Shown here piece by piece: positions 63,175-64,000 of a stretch of DNA of 64,000 bases (the first letter of the stretch is position 1; each line of letters starts with the position of its first letter). Under the pieces are notes generated by a model that saw nothing but the letters and a program-made list of their open reading frames with translations, was not told where the DNA came from and searched no databases. This stretch comes from Nymphaea colorata. Lineage: Eukaryota > Streptophyta > Magnoliopsida > Nymphaeales > Nymphaeaceae. The stretch lies in contig NC_045140.1 of NCBI RefSeq assembly GCF_008831285.2, positions 24,260,131-24,324,130 on the forward strand, in the 5' to 3' direction. The position numbers and the translations under genes are program-made.

Positions 63175-63897
63175 ATGCTGCAGATCAGGCAGGAAGACAT
63201 GGAGAGCTCTTGTGCTGTTGGTCTGTCACTTGGGTTCGATCTGAACTCGTGCCCACCTCGTCGCTCCTCCCATGAGATCAAGGTATTGCAATTTCTCTCG
63301 AATCTCGGCAACAGGAAAACCATACTCACTTTAGTCTCTTCAGTGGTGGACAAATTGAAAGTCGGTTGCTCATGGGTGGTTTTTCTTTTTCTTATTTCTT
63401 ATGGCAGAAGCCGCCGGAATTCAAATTTACAGAGCTCCAAGTCCAACCACGGGGCGGCGGAGAGGTTAGTGTTGCACTTTGTTTCTTAAAACACTTTAAG
63501 AGTGATACAATTTTCCACCTGGGAGAGCTTTCGAGCGATGCATCCAAACGTCGATCGCCGGAAAAGTTTTTTGATGAATCGGTTCTTTTTTTTTTTTTCT
63601 CGGGGGGCTGTTGATCAGGCGAAGGCGGTGTTGGAGGCGGAGCTGAGCAGGATGAGCGAGGAGAACCAGCGGCTGAGCAGGATGCTGGGGGAGATGTGCG
63701 AGAGCTACAACGCCCTCCAGGCGCAGCTGGCGTCGTTGACCAGGAAGAGGAAGGAGGAAGCGCGGCACGGCGCCAACGCGGAGAGCAGCTCCAGCGAGGA
63801 CTCTTCCAAGCGGCCACGCGACGCCCTGGCCTCGCGAACAGCCACCCATCTCATCTCCCGCGTCCACTTCAAGACCGACCCCTCCGACACCAGCCTG
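63175..63897 (+). CDS. group IIa WRKY transcription factor (WRKY18/40/60 type), 5' part
   Basis: Three exons fall inside the window, 63175-63282, 63408-63464 and 63619-63897, all phase 0, giving 148 residues; the WRKY domain lies beyond the right edge. Exon 1 encodes MLQIRQEDMESSCAVGLSLG and FDLNSCPP; exon 2 is KPPEFKFTELQVQPRGGGE. Exon 3 has a leucine-zipper helix (AVLEAELSRMSEENQRLSRM onward), basic segments RKRKEE and SSKRPRD as likely nuclear signals, and HFKTDPSDTSL, which in group IIa proteins directly precedes VVKDGYQWRKYGQK. The exon 3 donor is CTG|GTCAGT. Relatives act in the nucleus as dimerising repressors in immunity and abscisic acid responses. DLNSCP (22-27) fits the DLNxxP repression motif. 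Met9 is an alternative start. Confidence 0.9.
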
Positions 63898-64000
63898 GTC
63901 AGTCAACCTTTCCATTCTCCCTCCATCTTCTTCATCTTCAATCTACCAATTGAGTTATAAAATGTTACCTCTCCCGGAGGCTTCGCCTAGTTGGTCCTGT
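63898..64000. other. intron 3 of the WRKY gene, cut by the window edge
   Basis: It starts with donor GTCAGT, is pyrimidine-rich, and contains no WRKYGQK coding sequence before the end of the window. Confidence 0.7.

Overview
The window is nuclear DNA from a flowering plant. The support is spliced genes with short GT-AG introns in an AT-rich background, plant-specific families (a DTX-type MATE carrier, L-galactose dehydrogenase, a group IIa WRKY factor, a small CYSTM peptide), and intergenic DNA full of MITE-like elements, SINE-like fragments and (AT)n(GA)n microsatellites. The sequence alone does not fix the species.

Six protein genes can be supported. Left to right they are: a two-exon MATE transporter (3251-5127, +); a three-exon 67-aa CYSTM peptide (19428-19838, +); a five-exon L-galactose dehydrogenase of ascorbate synthesis (22349-26765, +); the four-exon coatomer beta subunit of COPI (28189-33756, -), convergent with it; a 16-exon kinesin-8B (35925-45174, -); and the 5' three exons of a WRKY40-type repressor (63175-63897, +), whose WRKY domain lies beyond the right edge. 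All exon junctions were placed by hand from splice sites, reading frame and remembered family sequences. The genes are unrelated neighbours, as is normal for a plant chromosome, and form no operon or cluster.

The stretches 5.3-19.4 kb and 45.2-63.1 kb hold no convincing gene. They contain a hAT-like MITE with a decayed 8-bp target duplication (1931-2450), a 400-bp foldback element (10670-11068), a 693-bp element flanked by TAAGA (21164-21856), several smaller MITE-like units, tRNA-derived SINE-like fragments, a decayed AT-rich repeat family, and tandem duplications.

The most unusual observations are these. (i) Two transition-decayed 5S rRNA-like sequences lie about 287 bp apart in the same orientation (6666-7052), which suggests a Cassandra-type TRIM or a dead 5S array. 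(ii) Intron 1 of the COPI gene holds a 76-bp inverted copy of its own flanking junction. (iii) Two kinesin introns carry an inverted duplication and an A-B-A-B duplication split by a MITE-like insert. (iv) The kinesin has a GC-AG intron. (v) The WRKY protein has a DLNxxP EAR-type motif in exon 1, with W-boxes upstream of its gene. No wholly new biological system could be demonstrated.
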